Shown here piece by piece: positions 7,420-15,159 of a DNA stretch of 21,085 nucleotides; the stretch's first letter is position 1, and each line of letters opens with the position of its first letter. The DNA is from Mycobacterium sp. Its GTDB lineage: Bacteria; Actinomycetota; Actinomycetes; Mycobacteriales; Mycobacteriaceae. The stretch spans positions 1-21,085 of the forward strand of contig JAFAQO010000204.1 in NCBI GenBank assembly GCA_019246375.1. Direction: 5' to 3'. The notes under the pieces are model-generated. The model saw nothing but the letters and a program-made list of their open reading frames with translations, did not search any database and had not been told where the DNA came from. The translations under genes were made by a program, and so were the position numbers.

Positions 7420-10400
7420 CTAAGACTCCAGGCCGACGTTGTCGGAAGCCGCGCTCAGCGAGGCGGCGGGCTTGCATCGCGGGGCTGGGGCCGTCACCAC
7501 CGTCACCGACGCGGCGAGGGCCGCGAGCGAAACCAGCGCCAGCAGCTGCACGAGTGGCGAGTGTCCGGCGTAGCCCTCGACCGACCGCCAGGGGTGGCGG
7601 GAGAGCGCAGCGCCCGCCAGGATCACCCCACCGGCGCTTATCCCCAGAGTGATTGCGTCGCATAGCCGTTGCCGCTGGCGCAGCGCGTACCGCAGGCCGA
7701 GTGCGGCGCCGAAGACGACGACTCCGGCCACACCGGAGATCACCGCACCGGCTGCCAGCATCGGGATCGCCGCCCATCGCCCCGGTGCCCATGGTTGGGC
7801 GGGGGCGTCGTCGCGACCCGCGCGTCGTGCCGGCCACAGCGCCAGCAGGGCCAGCAGCGGCAGCAATGCCAGCCCACCCACCAGGCCGATGCGGTACAGC
7901 GAGTTGGCGGCGAAGGTCAATGTGATCGGGCCGGACGTTCCCGCAGGCAACACCCAGCCCTGCTGCCACCCGTTCACGGCGACCGGCGTGAGCCGGGTCC
8001 CGTTGCTAGTGCGTGCCACCCAGCCCGGGTTAATGCTTTCCGGCACCACCAGCACCCGAGAAGTCGAAGCTGGCGGTGCCTGAACTTCACGCCGGGCAGC
8101 GCCCCACGCCCCGGTGGCAGCGCGGACCGTGGACGCACTGGGCATTTCGGTGTGCGGAACCGAAAGCTGTGCGCCGTCGACTGTGAACGCCGCACCCGGG
8201 CTGATCAGCAACTCCTGCTGCCCGGCGGGCAGGTCGATCGGCTGACCATCGCAGGGCTGTGCGAGTACTGGTTCCTCGTCAAGCAACGCTCCCACCGTGG
8301 TCCGGATCGAGGTGTGCACGAACCGCCCGGCGACCCCGATGACCGGGCCGTGGCCGCAGTCAACGGTGACCTCCCGCGACCGGTTGCGCGCGGCATCGGC
8401 CGGTGCGACCGGGCGGCCGTCGCCGCCGAGCACCGCGACCTCGGCGAGCCCCGGCGGCTTGAGCTGGTCGAAGCCCAGCGCGGTGCGGTCGATGACATCA
8501 GTCCAGTCGAGCAGGCTGATCTTGACGGTATCGGTCACGCGGGGCTTCAGCGACAGGGTTTGCGGGCCGCCGGCGCCGTCGCTACTTCGTCTCAGCTGGC
8601 GGACCTGCGGGCCATCGCCCAGGTCAACGGCCACTGTTGTGGGATGGGCAGGCAGGGCCGACCCGCTAGCAGTGAGCCGCAGGCCGGCGACCTCGGTGGG
8701 CTGCGGCAGGGTCAGGGTCAGAGTCGGCGGGGTCTTCTGCTGTACCACCCGCTGCGGCGCCGTCCACGCGGTGCGGGGATCACCATCAGCGGCGGCGTAC
8801 GCGGAGCCGAGCACATCGAGCGCATCGGAATCTGCGTGTGCGTGGGTAGTGCCCGGCGCGGCGATCAGGTCCGCCAGATTAGGGCCTTGACGCGGCCGCA
8901 CCCACACCGTCGGCGTCACCGACACCGGCTGCGGCACGGTCAGGGTGCGGCTGAGGTTGGCCTGCTCTTCTGGCGCCAGCGCCATCGATGCCGCGCAGCG
9001 CACGCTATCGGGGCCTTCGGCGCAGCCAGGTCGGCCGAGCAGTTCGGAGCCGAGATCCCATCGCGCGACAGCCGAATGCTGCGGTGGGCCGGGAACCAGG
9101 GCGGTGTGTCGCAAGCTGACGGGGTGGGCGAACCCAGAGGCGTCGTATTGGGTGACCGACAGGTCGGTGATGCCGAATTGCACGCCGCTGGACCCGTCGT
9201 TGGTGCCGATTGCGGTGATTCGCACCCACGGGGTTTCGCCGTAGGGAAGTGCGGCGCTCAGCGGCTTACCCGCCTTGTCGAACCGCAGACTGGTAGTGCC
9301 GTTCACCGTGGACACCTGAATCCGGCGGATCTGGGCGCCGACAGCGGTGGCGCTGGGGGTAAGGGTGATGGTGGCGTTGGTCACCGGGTGGTCGAAATCC
9401 ACCTGAAGCCATTGCCCGACGGCGGCCTGCAGAGCGTTCGACACCCATGCGGTCGCCGGATCGCTGTCGATCGCGGCGGTGGGAGAGGTCGCGGGCAGGA
9501 CGTCGGGCAGCGCGGTGGCATCCGATGACGAACTCGACGCGGTCAGTCGTCCACCGGTCCAGCCGCCGTAGACGGTGTCCGCGCCGGGCGTGGGATAGTC
9601 GGGCACGCGGTTGTAGGTGCGCCTGGTGTCTCCCGGGGTGAGAATCGCCGACGAATGATCGTCGACCCGGCCGTAGTCGGTCTCCCGTGCTACCGGGGTG
9701 TCGGTGACGGTGACGACAGGCACCGGCAGCCCGGCCCGCCTGGCGTCGGCGGTCATCAGCACGGGGCCCAGTCGGGGTTGGCCGAGCAGCCGCCGGCGTT
9801 CATCGAGCCGGAGCAACACCTCGGGGCCACCGTCGACGCGGGACAGCTGCCCGGTGTCGGCGAAGTACGGCGCAGCAGGATTGGCGGCAGCGGCCGCGAC
9901 CCGGTAGATCTCCACGGCCGGGTACCGCGGCCGCAGCCCGCTGTCGGTGACGAAACCCGGCACGACGCCGGGCCCGACCGGTGCGCCGAATTGCGCCACC
10001 TTCTCCAGCCTTGGCGAGCCGGTGATGGCCCGATGGACCAGCAGCGGGCGCGCCGAGCGCGATCTGTCGGGGTCTAGATCGTTGCGCACGACCACATACG
10101 TGACGCCTTGGCGGGCGAGGGTGTCGGCGAGACCTGGCGAGGGGCGCCCGGCGGCGAGCAGCCGTTGCACCGAATCCAGCGCCCGAATGGTTTGCGGCGG
10201 GGTCAGCGGAATCGAGTCGCGCACTCCCCACGGGCTGTCGCCGAGGACCTGCAGCGGCTCGTCGTGGCTGGTGCCCCATACCTGAGTGGCGAACGGCGCG
10301 CCCGGGACAACCAGCACCCGCCCGCGGATCGGTGCGTCGCTGTTGTGCTGGTTGAGCCAATCGGCGGCGTCATACCAGTACTGGGGTATCGCGCTGAATG

Positions 10401-11787
10401 CGCCGGGCGGGGTGAGCCGACCGGTCCACGCGAGCGACGTGCCGGCTGTCAAGGCGATCAGCACGACGATTGCCGCCGCGACCCGCTTGTCGTTCTCGGG
10501 GTGGGTGAACGCGCGAATCCACACCCGCACGGGTGCGCTGCCCGGTAGTGGTACGCGGCCCAACAGCTGAGCCAGCCCGAGCACCAGCGGAATTCGGATC
10601 ACCGATTCCAGCTTGTGCACGTTGCGCAGGGGCGCCCCGCCGGCATCGAGGAATGCCTGCACATGGTGCGCCACCGGCGAGCCCAGCCCGCCGACGTAGC
10701 CGACAGCCAACAGGACGATCCCGATCAACAACATCGTCACCAGCCGCCCGCAGCCGGGCATGCGGCACACAGCGAGCCCCGCAAGCCCGGCCAGACCTGC
10801 CGCCGCCACCAGGGAGGTGGCCAGGATGGCCACCGATCCGGTGACCAGGTGGGCGCCGGCGGTGGCGTTGGGCGCCACGAACGGCGTCCAGCTGTCGGTG
10901 CCGCGCAGCACTTCGACCAGGGATGACCATTGTGTGGTGACGCCGGAGGATTCGATGAAGTCCAGAAACGGCGGGCTGACGCGGGCCATCAGGACCAGCG
11001 CCACCAGCCACCACAGCATCGCCAACGCAAGCGTCAACAGCCACCACGCCGTGTAACGCCACCACAATCGATTCGGTCGATGACAGGCCCACCAGATCAC
11101 AGCGGGCAGGCAGCCCGCCAGTGTCGCGATCGCGTTGACCGCGCCCATGAGGGCCACGGCAAGTGCCGCCTGGCCGGCCAGCCGTCGCACCGACCTGCCA
11201 GGTTCCCCACGCAGCGCGAGAATGGTCGGCAGCAGTACCCACGGCGCCAGCATGATCGGCAACGTCTCCGACGAGATCGACCCCAGCGTGGTCAGCACGC
11301 GAGGGGACAGCGCGAACGCCGCCGCGGCGATCGCGCGTGAGCTCGGTGTGCCGATGCCCAGCGCCTCGGCGACCCGCAGCAGCCCCCAGAACCCGACTGT
11401 GAGCAACAGCGCCCACCACAGCCGCTGGGTCACCCACCCGGGCAATCCCAACAGGTGGCCGATCAGAAAAAAACTGCCATGCGGAAACAGGTAGCCGTAA
11501 GCCTGGTTCTGGGCCTGGCCGAAGGGCAGCTCGCTGTTCCACAGATTGGTTGCCCGCACCAGGAAGCGCAGCGGGTTGGCGGTCAGGTCGAGTTTGGTGT
11601 CGGGCGAGATCTCGCCCGGAGACTGCGCGAAGCTCAGTACCAACGCAATCGCCCCGACCAGCCACAACCAGCGCCGCGACAGCGGCGCCGCAGTCGGCGA
11701 CGCCGCCTGCGTCGAAGCGGCTGGTGTCAGCGTGTTCAGGCTGGATTCGGATTGCCCGGCTCCTCCCCGGGCCGCTGCGGCCCGCAT
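7420..11787 (-). CDS. aftD: Alpha-(1->3)-arabinofuranosyltransferase AftD
   Basis: This very large membrane glycosyltransferase (1455 residues from the ATG at 11787; about 1400 in M. tuberculosis) adds arabinofuranose to arabinogalactan and lipoarabinomannan from decaprenyl-phosphoarabinose. Membrane segment 1 (about 41-54) leads into SPDTKLDLTANP (61-72), an acidic first outer loop as in GT-C enzymes, followed by many hydrophobic segments to about residue 470. The outer half contains discoidin/CBM-like modules near 770-870 (AIDSDPATAWVSN) and 1000-1040 (AAADGDPRTAWTA). Four hydrophobic segments close the protein. The start is uncertain: the ATG at 11787 and the GTG codons at 11793 and 11850 lack good ribosome-binding sites, and no in-frame ATG, GTG or TTG occurs between 11787 and the first membrane segment. 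The first residues (MRAAAARGGAGQ) are encoded by the hairpin repeat. The DUF2613 gene ends 11 bp upstream. Confidence 0.93.
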   Translation of the reverse strand: MRAAAARGGAGQSESSLNTLTPAASTQAASPTAAPLSRRWLWLVGAIALVLSFAQSPGEISPDTKLDLTANPLRFLVRATNLWNSELPFGQAQNQAYGYLFPHGSFFLIGHLLGLPGWVTQRLWWALLLTVGFWGLLRVAEALGIGTPSSRAIAAAAFALSPRVLTTLGSISSETLPIMLAPWVLLPTILALRGEPGRSVRRLAGQAALAVALMGAVNAIATLAGCLPAVIWWACHRPNRLWWRYTAWWLLTLALAMLWWLVALVLMARVSPPFLDFIESSGVTTQWSSLVEVLRGTDSWTPFVAPNATAGAHLVTGSVAILATSLVAAAGLAGLAGLAVCRMPGCGRLVTMLLIGIVLLAVGYVGGLGSPVAHHVQAFLDAGGAPLRNVHKLESVIRIPLVLGLAQLLGRVPLPGSAPVRVWIRAFTHPENDKRVAAAIVVLIALTAGTSLAWTGRLTPPGAFSAIPQYWYDAADWLNQHNSDAPIRGRVLVVPGAPFATQVWGTSHDEPLQVLGDSPWGVRDSIPLTPPQTIRALDSVQRLLAAGRPSPGLADTLARQGVTYVVVRNDLDPDRSRSARPLLVHRAITGSPRLEKVAQFGAPVGPGVVPGFVTDSGLRPRYPAVEIYRVAAAAANPAAPYFADTGQLSRVDGGPEVLLRLDERRRLLGQPRLGPVLMTADARRAGLPVPVVTVTDTPVARETDYGRVDDHSSAILTPGDTRRTYNRVPDYPTPGADTVYGGWTGGRLTASSSSSDATALPDVLPATSPTAAIDSDPATAWVSNALQAAVGQWLQVDFDHPVTNATITLTPSATAVGAQIRRIQVSTVNGTTSLRFDKAGKPLSAALPYGETPWVRITAIGTNDGSSGVQFGITDLSVTQYDASGFAHPVSLRHTALVPGPPQHSAVARWDLGSELLGRPGCAEGPDSVRCAASMALAPEEQANLSRTLTVPQPVSVTPTVWVRPRQGPNLADLIAAPGTTHAHADSDALDVLGSAYAAADGDPRTAWTAPQRVVQQKTPPTLTLTLPQPTEVAGLRLTASGSALPAHPTTVAVDLGDGPQVRQLRRSSDGAGGPQTLSLKPRVTDTVKISLLDWTDVIDRTALGFDQLKPPGLAEVAVLGGDGRPVAPADAARNRSREVTVDCGHGPVIGVAGRFVHTSIRTTVGALLDEEPVLAQPCDGQPIDLPAGQQELLISPGAAFTVDGAQLSVPHTEMPSASTVRAATGAWGAARREVQAPPASTSRVLVVPESINPGWVARTSNGTRLTPVAVNGWQQGWVLPAGTSGPITLTFAANSLYRIGLVGGLALLPLLALLALWPARRAGRDDAPAQPWAPGRWAAIPMLAAGAVISGVAGVVVFGAALGLRYALRQRQRLCDAITLGISAGGVILAGAALSRHPWRSVEGYAGHSPLVQLLALVSLAALAASVTVVTAPAPRCKPAASLSAASDNVGLES

Positions 11788-11798
11788 CGTCACCGGGC
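11754..11798. repeat. Dispersed hairpin repeat, copy 2 (45 bp)
   Basis: The left arm GCCCGGC (11754-11760) pairs with ACCGGGC (11792-11798) with one mismatch. The ends share long stretches with the copy at 1936-1982 (ATTGCCCGGCTCCTCC and GCATCGTC.CCGGGCTAG). The middle is different and is itself a perfect inverted repeat, CGGGCCGC-T-GCGGCCCG. The repeat lies across the start of aftD and ends on the stop codon of the DUF2613 gene, so its right-end CTAG supplies that TAG. Confidence 0.7.
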
Positions 11799-11971
11799 TA
11801 GGTGCGGTTGCCGTACTCGACTCGGTTGAGCACCGACGACTGCGGGTCACCGCCGGGAAGTGGCGGCTTGGTGTCCTGTTGCACCATCAGGGTGATCCCG
11901 AAGATTGCGGCCGCTCCCAGCAACAGACCGACCACGATGCTGGCTGCAGCGGGCGCAACGAACCGGTTCAT
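11798..11971 (-). CDS. DUF2613 small membrane protein (Rv0236A-like)
   Basis: The product has 57 residues, from MNRFVAPAAASIVVGLLLGAA to VLNRVEYGNRT, practically the M. tuberculosis Rv0236A protein in length and sequence. One hydrophobic segment (about 5-30) is an uncleaved anchor or signal peptide, with a short proline-rich tail outside (KPPLPGGDP). The ATG at 11971 is preceded by AGGAG with 6 bases between. It lies immediately upstream of aftD on the same strand, an arrangement conserved in mycobacteria, so an accessory role for AftD is plausible but unproven. The gene below it in this list, at 12054-12284, is a clear paralogue. Confidence 0.88.
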   Translation of the reverse strand: MNRFVAPAAASIVVGLLLGAAAIFGITLMVQQDTKPPLPGGDPQSSVLNRVEYGNRT

Positions 11972-12030
11972 CGATGGCTCCTAGGTACTGGCAGTCGTGG
12001 TCGTTCGTCAACCTAGCAGAAATGCGCTCA

Positions 12031-12043
12031 GCGCCCGCGGCGC
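12031..12043. other. Small GC hairpin between the two DUF2613 genes
   Basis: GCGCC-CGC-GGCGC is a perfect 5-3-5 inverted repeat located 11 bp after the cysteine-tailed DUF2613 gene, in the 82-bp gap before the next gene. No T-tract follows on the transcribed strand. It could reduce read-through or shape the mRNA; function is unproven. Confidence 0.3.
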
Positions 12044-12053
12044 CCGACTCAGG

Positions 12054-12284
12054 CTAGGGCAGCTTGTTGTGGACGCAATCCTGCGTGCTGCTGCAGGAAA
12101 AGCATTGGCCGTGAAGACAGCGGTCGCCGTACTGCACCGGATTGTGCCCCGTCGATTGCTCATAGCCCTGGTTGAACGTCTCCGTGTCTCCCTGGGCAAC
12201 CAGCGTCACACCGAGGACTGCGGCTGCTCCGAGCAGCAGGCCGGCTGCGATGCTCGCCACGGCGGGCAGCGCGAGCCGGATCAT
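12054..12284 (-). CDS. DUF2613 paralogue with a four-cysteine tail
   Basis: The 76-residue product MIRLALPAVASIAAGLLLGA... aligns with the neighbouring DUF2613 protein: R..AP.AASI..GLLLGAAA..G.TL..Q.DT over the membrane segment, then HNPVQYGDR against LNRVEYGNR. After that it carries an extra 21-residue tail with Cys56, Cys61, Cys64 and Cys70 (C-x4-C-x2-C-x5-C), expected on the outer face, so two disulfides or metal binding are possible. Two ATG codons stand in tandem (12287 and 12284). The second is chosen because AAGGAG then sits 5 bases upstream rather than 2, and it aligns with the neighbour's start. It is separated from the neighbour by 82 bp. I do not recall this copy in M. tuberculosis. 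Confidence 0.8.
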   Translation of the reverse strand: MIRLALPAVASIAAGLLLGAAAVLGVTLVAQGDTETFNQGYEQSTGHNPVQYGDRCLHGQCFSCSSTQDCVHNKLP

Positions 12285-12292
12285 CATCGCTC

Positions 12293-12307
12293 CTTGGGTT
12301 TCCCAAG
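12293..12307 (-). promoter_or_regulatory. Inverted repeat CTTGGG-AAA-CCCAAG overlapping a ribosome-binding site
   Basis: On the coding (minus) strand CTTGGGAAACCCAAG is a perfect 6-3-6 inverted repeat. Its 3' arm ends in AAG of the AAGGAG that serves the cysteine-tailed DUF2613 gene. It could be an mRNA hairpin hiding part of the ribosome-binding site, or a protein-binding palindrome in the 141-bp divergent region shared with lpqI. Confidence 0.45.
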
Positions 12308-12425
12308 TGGTTTGCCGCCAACGTACCGGAAAACTGCCCTTCTGGTCGGCTAGCAGTAGCGCAGCCCGCTTCACCATCAGGTGGGCTGGTGCCGGCAGCA
12401 GTCAGCGCCGTGACAGCATGGGCTG

Positions 12426-13586
12426 ATGGCCTTTGTGCGTACCCTGTTTACTCTTGCGGCGGCCTCCGCGGTGGTGGCCGCCTGCGGTCACGCTCCTGCA
12501 TCGTCGCCGCGAAACACGTCGGCTCCAGTCCGTCAGCCGGTTGCGAAACCGATCCCGCCGGCCTGCGGCGACCCGGCGGCCATTGTGGCGGCGATGTCCA
12601 CCCACGACAAACTGGCCCAGCTATTGATGGTCGGGGTGCGTGACGCGGACGACGCCCGAGAAGTGATAGCTGACCACCATGTTGGTGGCATCTTCATCGG
12701 CGGCAAGACGAATTTGTCGATGCTGACCGACGGTTCGCTGGCCGACATCGCGCGCAAAGCGGGCCCGCTGCCGTTGGCGGTCAGCGTCGACGAGGAAGGC
12801 GGTCGGGTATCACGGCTGTCGTCGCTGATCGGGTCGACTCCGTCGGCCCGGGTGTTGGCCCAGACCCGAAGTGCCGACGACGTCTACCAGTTGGCGCTGG
12901 ACCGTGGCCGCAAAATGCGTGACCTCGGCATCACGATCGATTTGGCGCCGGTGGTCGACGTCAGCGACGCGCCGGACGGCACCGTCATCGGCGACCGCTC
13001 GTTCAGCTCGGATCCGGCGGTGGTAACCAAATACGCCGGTGCGTACGCGCGCGGGCTGCGTGACGCCGGCCTGCTGCCGGTGCTCAAGCATTTCCCCGGT
13101 CACGGGCATGGCTCCGGTGACTCGCACACCGGCGCGGTCACTACGCCGCCGCTCGCCCAGCTGCAAAGCAACGACCTGGTCCCGTACCGGACGCTGGTCA
13201 CGGCGGCCCCGGTCGGGGTGATGATCGGTCACATGCAGGTCCCGGGCCTGACCGGCAACGACCCGGCCAGCCTCAGCCCAGCCACGGTGCAGCTGCTGCG
13301 CGGGGGAACCGGCTACGGCGGCCCGCCGTTCAGTGGACCGGTGTTCAGCGACGACCTGTCCAGCATGGCCGCGATCAGCGACCGGTACGGCGTGGCCGAA
13401 GCGGTATTGCGCACGCTGCAGGCGGGCATAGACACCGCGCTGTGGGTGACGACCGACGAGGTGTCCGCGGTGCTGGACCGGCTGCAGAAAGCAGTTGCGG
13501 CCGGGGAGCTGAAGATGCCGGCCATCGACGCTTCGGTGTTGCGAATGGCTACGGCAAAGGGGCCGAACCCGTCGTGTCGACGGTAG
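12426..13586 (+). CDS. lpqI: Lipoprotein LpqI, GH3 beta-N-acetylglucosaminidase (NagZ-like)
   Basis: The 386-residue secreted lipoprotein starts with a short hydrophobic signal ending in the lipobox VAAC, with Cys20 as the lipidated residue. A low-complexity linker follows. The GH3 domain has the NagZ features: DKLAQLLMVGVRD, SVDEEGGRVSRL, IDLAPVVDV, and KHFPGHGHGSGDSH (221-234) containing the Asp232-His234 catalytic dyad. FSDDLSS follows, where Asp309 is the likely nucleophile by alignment with TDALNM-type sites. It removes GlcNAc from peptidoglycan fragments during cell-wall recycling, outside the cytoplasmic membrane. The length matches M. tuberculosis LpqI (388). The ATG at 12426 has only a weak ribosome-binding site, but it is the start that gives a proper signal peptide. 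Confidence 0.95.
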   Translation: MAFVRTLFTLAAASAVVAACGHAPASSPRNTSAPVRQPVAKPIPPACGDPAAIVAAMSTHDKLAQLLMVGVRDADDAREVIADHHVGGIFIGGKTNLSMLTDGSLADIARKAGPLPLAVSVDEEGGRVSRLSSLIGSTPSARVLAQTRSADDVYQLALDRGRKMRDLGITIDLAPVVDVSDAPDGTVIGDRSFSSDPAVVTKYAGAYARGLRDAGLLPVLKHFPGHGHGSGDSHTGAVTTPPLAQLQSNDLVPYRTLVTAAPVGVMIGHMQVPGLTGNDPASLSPATVQLLRGGTGYGGPPFSGPVFSDDLSSMAAISDRYGVAEAVLRTLQAGIDTALWVTTDEVSAVLDRLQKAVAAGELKMPAIDASVLRMATAKGPNPSCRR

Positions 13587-13669
13587 GGCGTGTGGCAGAC
13601 GCCCGGGTTGCTTACGCTGGGGTCACATAACGTCGAGTGTTAATCCGGGCAGTGCACGAAGGACGGACG

Positions 13670-14311
13670 ATGGCAGGTGGTACCAAGCGTCTACCGCGTG
13701 CCGTCCGTGAGCAGCAGATGCTCGACGCCGCCGTCGAGATGTTCTCGGTCAACGGTTATCACGAGACATCGATGGACGCGATCGCGGCGAAGGCAGAGAT
13801 CTCCAAGCCGATGCTGTATTTGTACTACGGCTCTAAGGAGGAGCTGTTCGGCGCCTGCCTGAACCGTGAGCTGACTCGGTTTATCGACGCGGTGCGCGCC
13901 GATATCGACCCCGAGCAGAGTCCGAAAGATCTGCTGCGCAACGCGATCCTGTCGTTCATGCACTACATCGACGCCAACCGGGCGTCGTGGATCGTGATGT
14001 ACACGCAGGCCACCAGCTCCCAGGCATTCGCGCAGACAGTGCGCGAGGGACGCCAGCGAATCACCGACTTGGTGGCGGTGCTGCTACGGGCGGGCACCCG
14101 AAATCCGGAGCCGGACACTGATTTCGACATGATGGCCGTGGCGCTGGTGGGCGCCGGCGAGGCGGTGGCCACCCGGCTCAGTACTGGGGACACCGACGTC
14201 GACGAAGCGGCCGAGTTGATGACCAACCTGTTCTGGCGCGGCCTCAAGGGCGCGCCCGGCGACCGCAACGCCGCCGACTCCGCACCCAAGATGGCGACCG
14301 GCTCGGGCTAG
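13670..14311 (+). CDS. TetR/AcrR-family transcriptional regulator (Rv0238-like)
   Basis: The protein is 213 residues from the ATG at 13670, which is preceded by GAAGGA. An in-frame upstream start at 13637 is rejected because MAGGTKRLPRAVREQQML is the conserved beginning of Rv0238-type proteins. The helix-turn-helix is at about 17-60 (MLDAAVEMFSVNGYHETS, then MDAIAAKAEISKPMLYLYYG). The ligand domain contains YIDANRASWIVMYTQATSS and GDTDVDEAAELMTNLFWRGL. It lies 83 bp after lpqI and may be its own unit. Its TAG stop shares the CTAG at 14308-14311 with the opposing htdX stop. Position next to the htdX-fabG4/fadA2/fadE5 genes makes a role in fatty-acid control possible, but the target is unknown. 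Confidence 0.9.
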   Translation: MAGGTKRLPRAVREQQMLDAAVEMFSVNGYHETSMDAIAAKAEISKPMLYLYYGSKEELFGACLNRELTRFIDAVRADIDPEQSPKDLLRNAILSFMHYIDANRASWIVMYTQATSSQAFAQTVREGRQRITDLVAVLLRAGTRNPEPDTDFDMMAVALVGAGEAVATRLSTGDTDVDEAAELMTNLFWRGLKGAPGDRNAADSAPKMATGSG

Positions 14312-15159
14312 AGCGTCCGTATCGTGCCGGTCAAGTGCGGATATCCCTTAGAGATATTGCGAAGCACCAAGTCCCAGCCGTCCTGGATGCGGTCGATGTA
14401 AAGTCCGGCGGTGGCGGGCAGCACCACCGGCTTTCCGAATCGCACCGAATAGCTTACCGACTCTGGAAGCTGGCCCTCAATGTTTCCCAATACCGCTGCA
14501 GCGCTGTACATCCCGTGCGCGATCACAGTCGGGAAGCCGAACAACTTAGCGCCGATCGGGTTGGTGTGGATCGGGTTGTGGTCACCGCCGACAGCGGCGT
14601 ATCGACGGATCTGTCCCGGTGTGATTCGCAGAACGGTATTCGGCGGCGGAAACTTCGGCTGCTTCTCGGGCGGCGGCTTAGGCTCATCGGACAAGCTGGT
14701 GCGTTGCTGATGCAGAAAAGTTGTAACCTGCTGCCACGCAATATCATTGCCGACGCTGACGTCGGTAACCACGTCGACGAGCAAACCTTTGCGGTGTTCA
14801 CGGAGGTTCTCCGCGTGCACCGCGATGCCCACCGTGTCGGTCACCGCGATCGGCCGGTACTGAGTGATGTGGTTCTCGGTATGCACTGCTCCCATTGCGG
14901 CGAAAGGGAAGTCGAACCCGGTCACCAGCGACATCACCGTCGGGAACGCCAACGCGAACGGATAGGTCAGCGGTACGGTGTCGCCGTACCGTAGCCCTGT
15001 GACCGCTGCATAGGCGGCGACGTTCCCGCGGTCGATGGGCAGCTCATCAATCGTCACAGTCCGGCTGGGCAGCTGATCGCCACGCGGCACGAACGGCAAC
15101 GCCCCCGCCACTGCGCGAAGCATGTTTTTCAGCCCGCTTGGTTGCGTCACCGTCGTCAC
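14308..15159 (-). CDS. htdX: 3-hydroxyacyl-thioester dehydratase HtdX
   Basis: This 283-residue double-hotdog (R)-specific dehydratase/hydratase interconverts (3R)-hydroxyacyl and trans-2-enoyl thioesters. The second hotdog half has the hydratase-2 signature [19 protein letters not shown] followed by [10 protein letters not shown], with catalytic Asp193 and His198. The first half has [16 protein letters not shown] and [13 protein letters not shown] and lacks that active site, as expected for this fold. A proline- and lysine-rich linker (about 156-174) joins the halves. The GTG at 15159 overlaps the fabG4 stop by 4 bp (GTGA), so translation is coupled to the upstream ketoreductase. An ATG at 15123 is a less likely start. 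Confidence 0.93.
   Translation of the reverse strand: MTTVTQPSGLKNMLRAVAGALPFVPRGDQLPSRTVTIDELPIDRGNVAAYAAVTGLRYGDTVPLTYPFALAFPTVMSLVTGFDFPFAAMGAVHTENHITQYRPIAVTDTVGIAVHAENLREHRKGLLVDVVTDVSVGNDIAWQQVTTFLHQQRTSLSDEPKPPPEKQPKFPPPNTVLRITPGQIRRYAAVGGDHNPIHTNPIGAKLFGFPTVIAHGMYSAAAVLGNIEGQLPESVSYSVRFGKPVVLPATAGLYIDRIQDGWDLVLRNISKGYPHLTGTIRTL

Noticed and set aside
7669..9528. Long plus-strand open frame (619 codons) opposite aftD
   Set aside because: It is rich in Arg, Gly and Gln, has no recognisable motif and lies wholly antisense to the clear AftD frame. It is a GC-bias shadow.
12285..12377. N-terminal extension of the cysteine-tailed DUF2613 protein starting at ATG 12377
   Set aside because: The extension has no similarity to the paralogue. 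The ATG at 12284 has a properly spaced AAGGAG and aligns with the paralogue's start.
12492..12509. Possible third copy of the hairpin repeat (GCTCCTGCATCGTCGCCG)
   Set aside because: It is inside the lpqI signal/linker coding region, lacks both inverted arms and matches only about 12 bases of the repeat's right end.
13637..13669. Earlier start for the Rv0238-like TetR
   Set aside because: The extra 11 residues are outside the conserved MAGGTKRLPR start, and the ATG at 13670 has GAAGGA in front.
13587..13669. Promoter or terminator between lpqI and the second TetR
   Set aside because: Several AT-rich hexamers occur (CATAAC, TTAATC), but none has a partner at 16-18 bp, and no hairpin with a T-tract is present.
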